Notes: generated by a model from the sequence alone, not told the origin. DNA of 32,475 nucleotides from JAVBUZ01 sp031554725 (GCA_031554725.1 JAVBUZ010000064.1:1-32475); one strand, 5' to 3'. Positions 1-7,348 are shown, counted from the first letter of the stretch. Program-made: numbers and translations.

Positions 1-110
1 CTCACTTACTCTTACAAAGGGGAAAAAACATTTCACCTTCTATCACAAAATATGAGGAACTTTTAGCTAGTCTAAAAACAACCATGAAAGGAAGTGCAGC
101 ACATGAATAA
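1..110 (+). CDS. ECF transporter ATPase (EcfA/CbiO-like), C-terminal fragment
   Basis: An open frame read from base 3 runs off the left edge and stops at 108-110. It encodes about 35 residues ending in KGSAAHE. The tail has the look of the C-terminus of an ECF ATPase (a 'P-SITKYEELLASL' type segment), and its stop overlaps the start of ecfT (ATG at 103) by 8 bp, as is usual for ecfA-ecfT pairs. No Walker motif lies inside the window, so the assignment rests mainly on the neighbour. The energising ATPase would drive vitamin or metal uptake through EcfT. Confidence 0.55.
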   Translation, partial: HLLLQRGKNISPSITKYEELLASLKTTMKGSAAHE

Positions 111-795
111 GCTATATGGCCAATATGTTAACGGCACTTCCCTACTGCATAAACTGAATGCGATATGCAAGCTATTATTATTTTTTTTACTGATTTTTTG
201 CTGCATTTTAGCCCATACCCCACTTGGTTTTCTCCTAATGTTTGGAATTCTTGGCTTGCTTATCTTTGTTTCTAAGCTTGCCCCCAAGCAGGTGTTTAAA
301 AGCTTATTTCATTTATGGAGTTTTTTCTTGCTTATTTTTTTAATGAATGCTTTCTTTTTTAGTCAAGAGGAGCCGCTATGGAAGTGGGGCATCTTCACTT
401 TAACTACTTTAGGAATGCAGCAGGGCTTTACGATTCTTCTTCGAATCATATACATAATGATTTTAGGTAATATACTACTAGCCACCACAACGCCTCTTGA
501 AATCACAGCGGCTTTGTCAAAGCTTTTTCATCCACTTAGCGTGCTGAAGCTCCCTGTCGATGAAATCGCTCTAATTATCAGCGTTGCCTTACAATTTATT
601 CCGATTCTTTCCGAAGAAGCTCACACAATAAAGCAAGCGCAAATAGCACGCGGTGCGCGCTTTCATAGTCCGCATTTTTTTGAAAGACTTTCCAGTTATC
701 CAGCTTTAATTCTTCCCCTCTTTCTTGCTGCCTTTCGTCGTGCAGACGAGCTATCGGTTGCCATGGAAGCAAGGGGATATCACACCATAAAATAA
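103..795 (+). CDS. ecfT: ECF transporter transmembrane component EcfT
   Basis: 230-residue, strongly hydrophobic membrane protein of the CbiQ/EcfT family, which couples ATP hydrolysis by EcfA to substrate movement through an S component. Several membrane segments are visible (around residues 22-60, 70-88, 104-130 and 155-172). The two signature Ala-Arg-Gly coupling motifs are present: ARG at 182-184 and again at 223-225 near the C-terminus. The ATG at 103 is preferred over an in-frame GTG at 94 because AAAGGAAG lies 8 bp before it. It overlaps the end of the upstream ATPase fragment and is followed after 14 bp by an S-component gene, so the three form one operon. Confidence 0.9.
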   Translation: MNKLYGQYVNGTSLLHKLNAICKLLLFFLLIFCCILAHTPLGFLLMFGILGLLIFVSKLAPKQVFKSLFHLWSFFLLIFLMNAFFFSQEEPLWKWGIFTLTTLGMQQGFTILLRIIYIMILGNILLATTTPLEITAALSKLFHPLSVLKLPVDEIALIISVALQFIPILSEEAHTIKQAQIARGARFHSPHFFERLSSYPALILPLFLAAFRRADELSVAMEARGYHTIK

Positions 796-809
796 AGGAG
801 GACATCTCA

Positions 810-1361
810 ATGTCTAAAATGTCACACGTAAAAAAATCAATTATTACCGCAGTTTGTATTGCACTATGTACCGTACTTCCTTTGGCTTTTCATGCCATTC
901 CTAATGCAGGAATCATTATTTCTCCAATGCATATCCCTGTTCTACTTTGCGGCCTTATCGCTGGAGCTCCATGGGGCTTTCTATGTGGCATCCTTGGCCC
1001 TGTAATCTCTAGCCTAATTACCGGAATGCCGGTTGTTGCATACTTGCCCCGTATGATGATTGAGCTTGCTACATACGGCCTTATAAGTGGTTTATGCATG
1101 CAACTTATTCACACCAAACGACTTTACCTTGATTTGTACATTAGCCTAATTATTTCTCTACTCGCAGGCCGTATCGTTGCCGGCGTAGCAAAGGCTGTTA
1201 TTTTCACCCCTGGAAACTATTCACTAAAGGCTTGGGTAACAAGCTACTTTATTACCCTACTTCCCGGCCTCATTATCCAGCTAGTATTTATCCCAACCAT
1301 TTGCTTCGCACTAGAAAAAGCAAAACTCATCCCAGCTCGTTACCCTACAAAACAACTATAA
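810..1361 (+). CDS. ECF transporter S component (substrate unknown)
   Basis: 183-residue integral membrane protein with about six hydrophobic segments and a short N-terminal cytoplasmic tail. The 'ISPMHIPVLLCGLIAG' and 'EL--YGLISG' segments fit the ECF-type substrate-binding superfamily (Pfam ECF_trnsprt type). An excellent AAAGGAGG sits 9 bp before the ATG and overlaps the last codons of ecfT. Its position directly after ecfA-ecfT suggests a dedicated (group I) transporter instead of a shared module. The substrate cannot be read from the sequence; no riboswitch that would name a vitamin lies in the window. Confidence 0.8.
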   Translation: MSKMSHVKKSIITAVCIALCTVLPLAFHAIPNAGIIISPMHIPVLLCGLIAGAPWGFLCGILGPVISSLITGMPVVAYLPRMMIELATYGLISGLCMQLIHTKRLYLDLYISLIISLLAGRIVAGVAKAVIFTPGNYSLKAWVTSYFITLLPGLIIQLVFIPTICFALEKAKLIPARYPTKQL

Positions 1362-1399
1362 TAACTTGTTTTGTATTTTGTCTTGGACTTATATTTTGA

Positions 1400-1440
1400 A
1401 TTATGGAAAGAATATTTTTTTAAAAATACCTTTCCATAAT
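1400..1440. terminator. Hairpin between convergent S component and spoVAC genes
   Basis: A perfect 11-bp inverted repeat (ATTATGGAAAG at 1400-1410 and CTTTCCATAAT at 1430-1440) continues inward as TATTTTT/AAAAATA, giving a nearly continuous stem with a 2-nt loop. The spoVAC stop codon (1420-1422) lies at the tip. There is no clean T-run after either arm, so termination activity in either direction is an inference. Confidence 0.4.
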
Positions 1441-1887
1441 CCAATATACAACTCCAAACACCCAACTCGTTACAATACCAAAAAGTATAACTGGCCCTGC
1501 GATGGTAAATATTTTGCATCCAACACCAAATACCTGACCTTCTTTTTTAAACTCAATGGCCGGAGCTGCTACGGAATTGGCAAATCCCGTGATTGGAACA
1601 AGCGCTCCTGCACCTCCCCACTTTACAATACTAGGGTATATATTAAATCCCGTAAGAAGGACACTTAAAAGAATCAAAATAAGGGAGCACCAGCTTCCTG
1701 CAATGTCCTTGTCCAATCCTAGAGTATTCATGCAATAGTTAATGATAAATTGACCTAAGGTACAAATAATTCCTCCTACTAGAAATGCCTTTAGCATCTG
1801 CAAAAATAGGTTATGGGTAGGTGTTACTTGTTTTACATACTCCTCATACTCTTTTGCTTTTTCTTTCTTCTCTTTGCTTTCCTGCAT
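1420..1887 (-). CDS. spoVAC: Stage V sporulation protein AC
   Basis: 155-residue membrane protein. The central block with 'KAFLVGGIICTLGQ', 'LLTGFNIY' and 'GAGALVPITGFANS' is diagnostic of SpoVAC, part of the spore inner-membrane SpoVA channel that moves Ca-dipicolinate into the forespore and releases it at germination. SpoVAC has been linked to mechanosensitive channel behaviour. An N-terminal Lys/Glu-rich stretch precedes about four membrane segments. AAAGGAG lies about 13 bp before the ATG. It is the last gene of a spoVAA-AB-AC unit; spoVAD and spoVAE, which normally follow, are absent, and the next gene is convergent. Confidence 0.95.
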   Translation of the reverse strand: MQESKEKKEKAKEYEEYVKQVTPTHNLFLQMLKAFLVGGIICTLGQFIINYCMNTLGLDKDIAGSWCSLILILLSVLLTGFNIYPSIVKWGGAGALVPITGFANSVAAPAIEFKKEGQVFGVGCKIFTIAGPVILFGIVTSWVFGVVYWIMERYF

Positions 1888-1960
1888 CTTTATTCCATGC
1901 TCCTTTCAAAGCTTATCCATTTTTGCTTAGTATGTCACAAAACCGCTTCTTTATTCATCC

Positions 1961-2443
1961 TTACTCTACTGTGCGTGAAACCTCCAGCATAAAATAAATA
2001 AGTGAGCCACATATTTTTCCTGCTGCCATCGCAGATATGGCAATTCCCATACCATGACGAAATCCAACTCGTCTAGCAAAAATCGGTATACTATCAAGCA
2101 TTTCAGCAATAGCTAACGCCAGACAGCCGATAAACATACCTGCCGACAAGCCATAGACAATCAATATAGCGTTTCCTATCACATCCCAAATATTTGCACT
2201 TATTCCATGGTTAATTATCCATTCTCCCAAATGACTATAACGCTCAAATACACTAATAAAGCTTCCGATTATAGTGCCTGCAATAACCATTTCCTCATAT
2301 AAAATAACTTTTTTTCCGGTGTGGGTCTTGCCGGCAAATCTAGGCACAAGGCCTACTGCCACAAGTACCGTAAAGACTCCTGCCGCCGCCATCATACCAA
2401 AGCTTCCACCTACCAGAGAAAGGAAAAAATATTTAATCCACAT
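1961..2443 (-). CDS. spoVAB: Stage V sporulation protein AB
   Basis: 160-residue membrane protein matching SpoVAB: about four to five hydrophobic segments, an N-terminal 'LVGGSFGMMAAAGVF' and a C-terminal block with 'IAEMLDSIPIFARRVG' followed by 'GKICGSLIYF'. The ATG at 2443 is preferred over an in-frame TTG one codon upstream, because GGGAGGGAAAG lies about 7 bp before it. The start overlaps the end of spoVAA by 11 bp, so translation is probably coupled. It acts with the other SpoVA proteins in the forespore inner membrane; its individual role is poorly defined. Confidence 0.92.
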   Translation of the reverse strand: MWIKYFFLSLVGGSFGMMAAAGVFTVLVAVGLVPRFAGKTHTGKKVILYEEMVIAGTIIGSFISVFERYSHLGEWIINHGISANIWDVIGNAILIVYGLSAGMFIGCLALAIAEMLDSIPIFARRVGFRHGMGIAISAMAAGKICGSLIYFMLEVSRTVE

Positions 2444-3062
2444 CAATAATCTTTCCCTCCCTATCCGCAGTATCGATTAAGGTCTGATCCACATCCTGCT
2501 CATACTTTCTTAATGCCACCTCAATTGGTGTTGGATCCTTGGTAATTCGTCTTCCTCCCACATGGTTAAAGAACACGATAATACCTAGCCCTAGGCCAAT
2601 AGAATACGCAACCTCCAAGGCACTAACCCCCGACGGCTCATTTCCCATAATTACCGTGTGCATTAATTTAAAGACCTTTACTATTCCAATGTCATTGTGA
2701 TACGCCATTATGGTAAAGCCGGTCCCAAAGAAGCTGACAATTGCCACTAATGCAGCTTTTAACCCTTGTTGCCAGCTCTTGTGCTTACTAACCGATATCC
2801 ACTCTAATAGTACATCTGTCTCTCCCAAACTCTCCACCGTTACGTTGGGACAAGTATCCTCAATTAATTCAATTATTTTCAAAACACTAATCACACATCT
2901 TTTTATTTCGTTTTGATGAAATTTGTGAATCTTAATTGCTTTTACCTTTGCCGTAATCGCGGAGTCCTTGCACCTAACACTGGCCACTTGAGATAAATAA
3001 ACATCTTCCTTTTGAACCTCAATATTTCTTTCAAGCTTCATATATACAATTAACTCAGACAA
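2433..3062 (-). CDS. spoVAA: Stage V sporulation protein AA
   Basis: 209-residue SpoVAA. The N-terminal soluble domain (residues 1-115) carries the family features 'IVYMKLERNIEV' and 'LGETDVLLEW'; two membrane segments follow (about 124-142 and 168-190), then a charged C-terminal tail. The likely start is a TTG at 3062; an ATG at 3041 would cut into the first conserved strand. The RBS (GAGTGTGAAG) is weak, which is odd for a first gene. A sigma-G-type promoter (3105-3134) lies 43 bp upstream, consistent with late forespore expression of spoVA in other spore formers. Confidence 0.92.
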   Translation of the reverse strand: MSELIVYMKLERNIEVQKEDVYLSQVASVRCKDSAITAKVKAIKIHKFHQNEIKRCVISVLKIIELIEDTCPNVTVESLGETDVLLEWISVSKHKSWQQGLKAALVAIVSFFGTGFTIMAYHNDIGIVKVFKLMHTVIMGNEPSGVSALEVAYSIGLGLGIIVFFNHVGGRRITKDPTPIEVALRKYEQDVDQTLIDTADREGKIIDVD

Positions 3063-3104
3063 TTTTCTTCACACTCCATTTCATTTTTTAAGCATATCTC
3101 TTCC

Positions 3105-3134
3105 TAGTGTGAATCTTTTTACAAAAAATATGCA
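3105..3134 (-). promoter_or_regulatory. Probable sigma-G promoter of spoVAA-AB-AC
   Basis: On the - strand: TGCATA, 17 bp, CACACTA. This closely matches the sigma-G consensus (TGMATA - 17/18 bp - CATAMTA) known from Bacillus and Clostridia. The -35 box (3129-3134) overlaps the foot of the terminator hairpin of the upstream small gene. spoVA is a known sigma-G regulon member, which supports the call. Confidence 0.65.
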
Positions 3135-3174
3135 CCTTCTTGGCACTGATATTTCCAGTACCGTGAAGGCGCAT
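3120..3174 (-). terminator. Rho-independent terminator after the small gene
   Basis: Two 19-nt arms (3156-3174 and 3130-3148) pair with a few mismatches around a 7-nt loop; on the - strand the hairpin is followed by A then TTTTTT (3123-3128). It ends the transcript of the GH25 and small-gene pair before spoVAA. Confidence 0.8.
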
Positions 3175-3177
3175 GTT

Positions 3178-3351
3178 TTATTTCATAATACTATATTCCA
3201 TCCACTCATATAAAAGCTTACTTCCCTCTACTATTTCTGGTGGAAGAAGTGCTCTTGCTACTAGCTTTAATTCATCGCTTTCCTCGTCAATTCTCTTTAA
3301 ATTGGCATAATCACCATCTAGGCTTACCACAATATATTCAAATCGGTTCAT
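3178..3351 (-). CDS. Small conserved-looking protein, unknown function (57 aa)
   Basis: 57 codons beginning MNRFEYIVVSLDGDYANL and ending in EYSIMK. It has alternating beta-strand-like segments, 'LDGDYANLKRID' and 'ALLPPEIVEGSKLLYEWMEY', which resemble small one-domain beta proteins in which a residue pattern 'DGDYA' is followed by 'LLPxxxxEG' (DUF3006-like proteins have a similar pattern; this is a tentative resemblance). GGGAGC lies about 7 bp before the ATG. It starts 30 bp after the stop of the GH25 gene and is followed by a strong terminator, so it is the last gene of that transcript. No catalytic residues can be named. Confidence 0.7.
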   Translation of the reverse strand: MNRFEYIVVSLDGDYANLKRIDEESDELKLVARALLPPEIVEGSKLLYEWMEYSIMK

Positions 3352-3381
3352 CTTTAGCTCCCATCTTTGTCTCTTGCAATG

Positions 3382-4932
3382 CTACTCTGTCTGCTCATCA
3401 GATAAAATAAGCAAGTAGCTGGTAACAGCATAGAAGCTTTTTCCTTCATACTCAATTCGAGACCAGCCTTCTGCCTCTGCAACTCCCGTACGGTGCATCT
3501 TTTCACCATAGGCCACTTTATACCAAATGGTATCGTTTCCTTGTGAAGTGCTAGGCTCACTCCTTAAATTAACCTCAAATTTTGGCATTACTGTATCATC
3601 CACATCTACAAAGGTAACAACTCTATCATCCTTTGTTGTCACTTTATTTGCATTGCTTGTTGCCGCTTTCGTGCCTGTATTACCTGCATTACTTGTATTA
3701 CCTGCATTCGCATCCGTATTGGCTGGTTTGACACTTAGGTCTGTGGTCAAGTAGCCACTTACTGCATAAAGAACCTGTCCATTATATTCTAATCTCGACC
3801 AGCCAGTCTTTTCGTCCATCCCTGTACGAGTTGCCTGCTCTCCATTTTTAAGCTGCGTGATAATTGTTTTATCATCATTTGTACTTGGCTCGCTGCGCAA
3901 ATTGGTCTTGTCTTTCGCGGTCACTGCTTCGTTTACATCCTTAAAATTCATCAAATCAGCAAGTCCAATGCTTACATCATCCGGTGTAGAATCATTCTTC
4001 ACCCCCGCCTTCTGAGAATACGCAAAATATGATATATTCAAATCCACATTCCCGGTAATTCCTGAAATATTTCCGACCTGACTATATTGCCACATATCAT
4101 AATTTCCCGAATAATCTAGCTTTGTTCCAAACAAATCGCTACTTACATATCTTGCAACCCATATTTTATATCTACTCTCTAAATCAGCGGTTCCCCAGTC
4201 CCTACTATCTATAAGTTCATTTCTAGCAGCATAAAACATTGGCACATAATCCTGCTGTGCAACATAATCCAAGAACGCAATTGCTATCTTTGTTCTCTCT
4301 TCATTGGTCAAGCCATACTGCCTATTTTTTTCGTTATTAAAACCTTCACAATTGTAAGCAACTGGATAGGTTATAGGATATTGTTCAATATAATCGCAAA
4401 CCCATTTTGCCTCTTCTTTTGCTTCTTCCTCATTTATGGCTGTAGAAAAGAAATAAGCACCTACATCTAAGCCTGCTGCCGTTGCCTCTTGTAAATTGTA
4501 TTTTGCCGTAGTATCCTCACAAATAGTACCTGTTTCTAGCTCTCTATAGCCAACACGAATCATGACAAATTCTACACCACTACTAGCTACCTGCTTCCAA
4601 TCTATAATTCCTTGCCATTTTGCCACATCAATGCCAACTCTTAAAGCCTCCTGTTCATACTCGCTCATACTTGTAAGCCACTTTTGAACATCTTCCTCTT
4701 GGACTTGAACCTCCGCAACATCATCTTCCACAGCCTCTTCTATGAGAGCCTGCGGATCCTGGTCTACCTGCTCTATAACCGCATCATCTTCCTTAAAATC
4801 ATTTACAGTATCCTTGGATTTTCCTTTAAATGAAACTATAAAATAAATAGCTAGTCCTAGTATTGCTCCTAAAACAACTACAATTTGCACAACTCGCAGC
4901 ATCTTTTTATTTTTATTATCTTCCCATTCCAT
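3382..4932 (-). CDS. Membrane-anchored GH25 muramidase-like protein with two SH3b domains
   Basis: 516 residues: short basic N-terminus, one membrane anchor (about 13-34), acidic linker (40-95), GH25 domain (about 98-305), SH3b domain (about 335-398), Thr/Asn/Ala-rich linker (402-432) and a second SH3b domain (about 433-510). GH25 enzymes cleave the MurNAc-GlcNAc bond of peptidoglycan; SH3b domains usually bind the wall. The first catalytic Asp is kept (D102 in GIDVAKWQG) and the general acid Glu is kept (E196), but the usual Asp two residues before it is Asn194 ('VAYNCEGF'). Activity may therefore be changed or lost. AAGGAAGG lies about 9 bp before the ATG. It is transcribed with the small gene at 3178. 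Confidence 0.88.
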   Translation of the reverse strand: MEWEDNKNKKMLRVVQIVVVLGAILGLAIYFIVSFKGKSKDTVNDFKEDDAVIEQVDQDPQALIEEAVEDDVAEVQVQEEDVQKWLTSMSEYEQEALRVGIDVAKWQGIIDWKQVASSGVEFVMIRVGYRELETGTICEDTTAKYNLQEATAAGLDVGAYFFSTAINEEEAKEEAKWVCDYIEQYPITYPVAYNCEGFNNEKNRQYGLTNEERTKIAIAFLDYVAQQDYVPMFYAARNELIDSRDWGTADLESRYKIWVARYVSSDLFGTKLDYSGNYDMWQYSQVGNISGITGNVDLNISYFAYSQKAGVKNDSTPDDVSIGLADLMNFKDVNEAVTAKDKTNLRSEPSTNDDKTIITQLKNGEQATRTGMDEKTGWSRLEYNGQVLYAVSGYLTTDLSVKPANTDANAGNTSNAGNTGTKAATSNANKVTTKDDRVVTFVDVDDTVMPKFEVNLRSEPSTSQGNDTIWYKVAYGEKMHRTGVAEAEGWSRIEYEGKSFYAVTSYLLILSDEQTE

Positions 4933-5025
4933 CGCTCAAAACCTTCCTTTTCGTAAAAGCTATCTAGCTATTTTAGTAAGTGAATATCTTTTCAGCATAG
5001 AATCTTAATTATAAATTGTGAGAAC

Positions 5026-5070
5026 CAATAACGAAAATAACATTCCACCGAGCAGTCACTTTCGTTATTG
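5026..5070. repeat. 11-bp inverted repeat in the GH25/thioesterase intergenic region
   Basis: CAATAACGAAA (5026-5036) and its perfect complement TTTCGTTATTG (5060-5070) are separated by 23 bp. No T-run follows, so it looks more like an operator or a remnant of a larger repeat than a terminator. The rest of 4933-5220 shows no gene. Confidence 0.4.
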
Positions 5071-5286
5071 CATCCACAAAGACAATTTAGACTCTATTTC
5101 AGAAAACATATTCCCTTGCAAAAATCAGCATATCTTACTTTTAACTCTAGTTCTATGACATTATACACCTCAGACCTTGCAAACTCAATCCAATTATACT
5201 AAACTATTCTTAATATTTCTTACGATTTCTATACAATAATATAGAGATAGATTTTCTCTGTAAGTCATTTTGTTGATAACTGTGCC

Positions 5287-5483
5287 AGAAATAAAACCTT
5301 CTGGTAAGACGCTCTAGCTTGAATAGATGCAATAATGTACTATAGGCCTTTCTCTGAATATTTTTGTGGATGGATGTGAGAGAAATAAAGCTTCTGGTAA
5401 GACGTTCTAGCTTGAATAGATGCAATAATGTACTATAGGACTTTCTCTGAATATTTTTGTGGATGGATGTGAGAGAAATAAAG
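5287..5483. repeat. Tandem repeat of a 93/94-bp unit
   Basis: Unit 1 (5287-5380, 94 bp) and unit 2 (5381-5473, 93 bp) are nearly identical, differing by a 1-bp indel and a few substitutions. Both begin AGAAATAAA and contain GAATAGATGCAATAATG. A third copy starts at 5474 but keeps only about 13 bp. Upstream, about 5225-5286 resembles the second half of a unit (TTTCTCTG, then TTTTGT-GAT), suggesting a decayed earlier copy. Translation of the repeat gives a repetitive peptide with no RBS, so I do not call it a gene. Confidence 0.85.
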
Positions 5484-5599
5484 CTTCCGCAAGAGCAGTG
5501 TTGAAAAACGCTGGTACTTAAAGTATGTACTTTATACTTTTATGTACCACTGCGTTTTCCACCAAGCGAGAGCGACTGCTCCTAGGAACTTTATTTCTC
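5473..5599. repeat. 127-bp nested imperfect inverted repeat
   Basis: Matching arms are nested in order: GAGAAATAAAG (5473-5483) with CTTTATTTCTC (5589-5599), GAGCAGT (5493-5499) with ACTGCTC (5575-5581), AAAACGC (5505-5511) with GCGTTTT (5552-5558), and GGTAC (5513-5517) with GTACC (5544-5548). The outer arm is the same sequence that begins each 93-bp tandem unit. It could fold as a long hairpin in DNA or RNA. A MITE-like element, a structured leader for the thioesterase, or an intergenic repeat are all possible. Confidence 0.75.
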
Positions 5600-5676
5600 C
5601 ACAGCCATTCCGAATCATTTCAGATAAAACCTATCCTCCACAGCCATTCCGAATTATTTCAAATAAAACCTATCCC
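5599..5676. repeat. 39-bp direct repeat, two copies
   Basis: Copies at 5599-5637 and 5638-5676 share CCACAGCCATTCCGAAT and ATAAAACCTATC, with three or four mismatches. The second copy abuts the thioesterase ribosome binding site. The pair could extend the next reading frame upstream, but the real start is downstream of it. Confidence 0.85.
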
Positions 5677-5688
5677 CCAGGAGGCCCC

Positions 5689-6159
5689 ATGAACGCAAAA
5701 AAAGTATCAGACTCTCAAACCGAACAATTGCATATTATTATGTATCCCGATATAAATGGAACTGGCAGGTTATTTGGCGGACAACTAATCAAATGGATTG
5801 ATGAGGTTGCTGGCGCTACCGCCAGACGCCACTGTGGACACGATGTAACCACTGTTGCTATCGACAACCTTTACTTTAAAGATGGTGCTTATTTAAACGA
5901 CACGCTGATTCTTATCGGAAAAATAACTCATGTCGGAAATACTTCCATGGAAGTACGCGTGGACACCTATATTGAAGATTTTAATGGTAGCAGACGTCCT
6001 ATAAACCGTGCTTATTTCGTTATGGTTAATATGGGCGAGGATGGAAAGCCCGCTACCGTTCCACCACTAAAACTCGAACTCGAAGCAGAATTTATGGAGT
6101 GGGAAAATGCTATAAAACGCAGAGAATTACGTTTAATGAGAAAAAGGGAAGGGTTTTAA
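5689..6159 (+). CDS. Acyl-CoA thioesterase, hotdog fold (YciA/BACH-like)
   Basis: 156-residue single hotdog domain. The 'GGQLIKWIDEVAG' helix (residues 30-42, with candidate catalytic acid D38) follows 'NGTGRLFGG', and 'HVGNTSMEV' supplies the typical beta-strand turn; this is the pattern of acyl-CoA hydrolases that release CoA from acyl thioesters in the cytosol. The start at 5689 is chosen because CAGGAGG lies 4-5 bp before the ATG; a longer frame opening at 5542 would translate the repeat DNA into proline-rich sequence not found in the family. Its stop lies 6 bp from the stop of the convergent GH25 gene. Chain-length preference cannot be read from the sequence. Confidence 0.88.
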   Translation: MNAKKVSDSQTEQLHIIMYPDINGTGRLFGGQLIKWIDEVAGATARRHCGHDVTTVAIDNLYFKDGAYLNDTLILIGKITHVGNTSMEVRVDTYIEDFNGSRRPINRAYFVMVNMGEDGKPATVPPLKLELEAEFMEWENAIKRRELRLMRKREGF

Positions 6160-6166
6160 CCCTTCC
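6147..6166. terminator. Palindrome spanning convergent stop codons
   Basis: GGAAGGGTT and AACCCTTCC with a 2-nt centre form a perfect 9-bp inverted repeat. It covers the thioesterase stop (6157-6159) and touches the GH25 stop (6166-6168). There is no downstream T-run, so it is only a possible bidirectional termination or pausing site. Confidence 0.4.
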
Positions 6167-7233
6167 TACCATTCCTTAAAGCTTATATTCATATCTACAT
6201 TCGTGTCTATTCCGTCTACTTTTCCTTTTTCACTATACTGCCACACCGCATATTCATATGGGAAGTATAGGCTCGTATCATAATAGGCAAACCACTTATC
6301 AAAGCCTTCTAAAGATTCCATATCAATAAGTACAGAAAGCATCTCCATATTGGCATATATCATAGGTGTATATCCAGCATCCTTAATTTTATTTAAAAAT
6401 GTTAAGGTTACATTGGTTCTTTCTTCTACTGATAGCTGATTCATTCTTCCTGAGCTACTGTTTACCTTCTCTACATCATACACGATAGGATAATCCAACT
6501 TATATGAGGATATTTCCTCTAGCACAAATTCTGCTTCCTCAAGAGCTTCTGCTTCCGTTATTGCCTGAGCAAAAAAATAAACGCCTACCTTAATTCCAGC
6601 TGCCTGAGCGCCTTTTACATTTTGATGAAACATGTCATCTAAAACAATCTTTCCTTCCGAGCCATATCCACGTATGCCAAGTCGAATAAACGCATATTCC
6701 ACACCATCAGCCGCAACCTTATTCCAATCAATTTTACCTTGGAACTTAGAGACATCGATGCCTTTGTGAGAAACCACTTGTCCCTCTTCTATATACTGCA
6801 TCTCACCAGTTTCTAACACATTGATATTTGCTTGCTTTAAACTATGCTTTTTAAAGTCATCTCTTATGGGAACAAAATGAAACGCTCCATTACTTACTAC
6901 TAAAATATTATTAGGATAAAGAGGCCTTAGGGTAGCTACTACTGTTTCCCCTTGCGAAAGACCGTTTTCAATTTTGGTTAATATCTCTGTAGATACTTGT
7001 GTTTTTGTTTGATCTTCTATTGAGCGTATCGTTTCTGCCAGCATTCGATCCACATCTTCTTGTGAATAGGTAATTTCTTCAACATCACCCATCACTTCCT
7101 GCGCTGGCTGCTTACTATTTTCTTTTACCTTGTCATAGATTAAAAGTGCTGCAATTACTACCACAGTCATTGCAAACAAACAGCTTAGTACCGTTATCAG
7201 ATAAAATGCTACTTCTTTTTTCTTTTGTCTCAT
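6166..7233 (-). CDS. Membrane-anchored GH25 muramidase
   Basis: 355 residues: basic N-terminus, one membrane anchor (about 9-33), a helical linker (50-95), a small beta-rich region (95-145) and a C-terminal GH25 domain (about 155-355). All three expected acidic residues are present: D160 in 'GIDVSKFQG', and D253 and E255 in 'YDVEK'. It should hydrolyse the peptidoglycan glycan backbone on the outer membrane face. The ATG at 7233 is preferred over an in-frame GTG at 7245, because the AAGAAGGG sequence would touch the GTG but stands about 11 bp from the ATG. It is downstream of sigF with a 115-bp gap, so co-transcription with the spoIIA operon is possible but not shown. Unlike the other GH25 protein here, it has no SH3b domains. 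Confidence 0.88.
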   Translation of the reverse strand: MRQKKKEVAFYLITVLSCLFAMTVVVIAALLIYDKVKENSKQPAQEVMGDVEEITYSQEDVDRMLAETIRSIEDQTKTQVSTEILTKIENGLSQGETVVATLRPLYPNNILVVSNGAFHFVPIRDDFKKHSLKQANINVLETGEMQYIEEGQVVSHKGIDVSKFQGKIDWNKVAADGVEYAFIRLGIRGYGSEGKIVLDDMFHQNVKGAQAAGIKVGVYFFAQAITEAEALEEAEFVLEEISSYKLDYPIVYDVEKVNSSSGRMNQLSVEERTNVTLTFLNKIKDAGYTPMIYANMEMLSVLIDMESLEGFDKWFAYYDTSLYFPYEYAVWQYSEKGKVDGIDTNVDMNISFKEW

Positions 7234-7348
7234 ACGTATTTTCACCCTTCTTTTGTCTGCAAAATGTTAATTTAAACAAGCTACTATATTTAATATACTG
7301 TATCTTTAACACTTTTGTGAAGTGGAAAGTGGTGGAATTAAGAAACAA

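Noticed and set aside
1366..1668. + strand reading frame opposite spoVAC
   Set aside because: Antisense to a well-supported gene, no RBS, and low-complexity composition.
5210..5425. Repetitive reading frame on the - strand across the tandem repeat (LHLFKLERLTR-type repeats)
   Set aside because: It comes from translating the 93-bp DNA repeat; there is no RBS, and the units differ by a 1-bp indel that would break a shared frame.
5287..5483. CRISPR-like array
   Set aside because: Only two full 93/94-bp copies with no unique spacers between them; the units are directly adjacent.
5542..5688. N-terminal extension of the thioesterase
   Set aside because: It would translate the 39-bp direct repeat; the strong AGGAGG sits before the ATG at 5689.
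7246..7348. Strong promoter or terminator between sigF and the GH25 gene
   Set aside because: Only weak matches (TGTTAA - 17 bp - TATAGT; a 5-bp CACTT/AAGTG hairpin without a T-run), so neither was listed as a feature.
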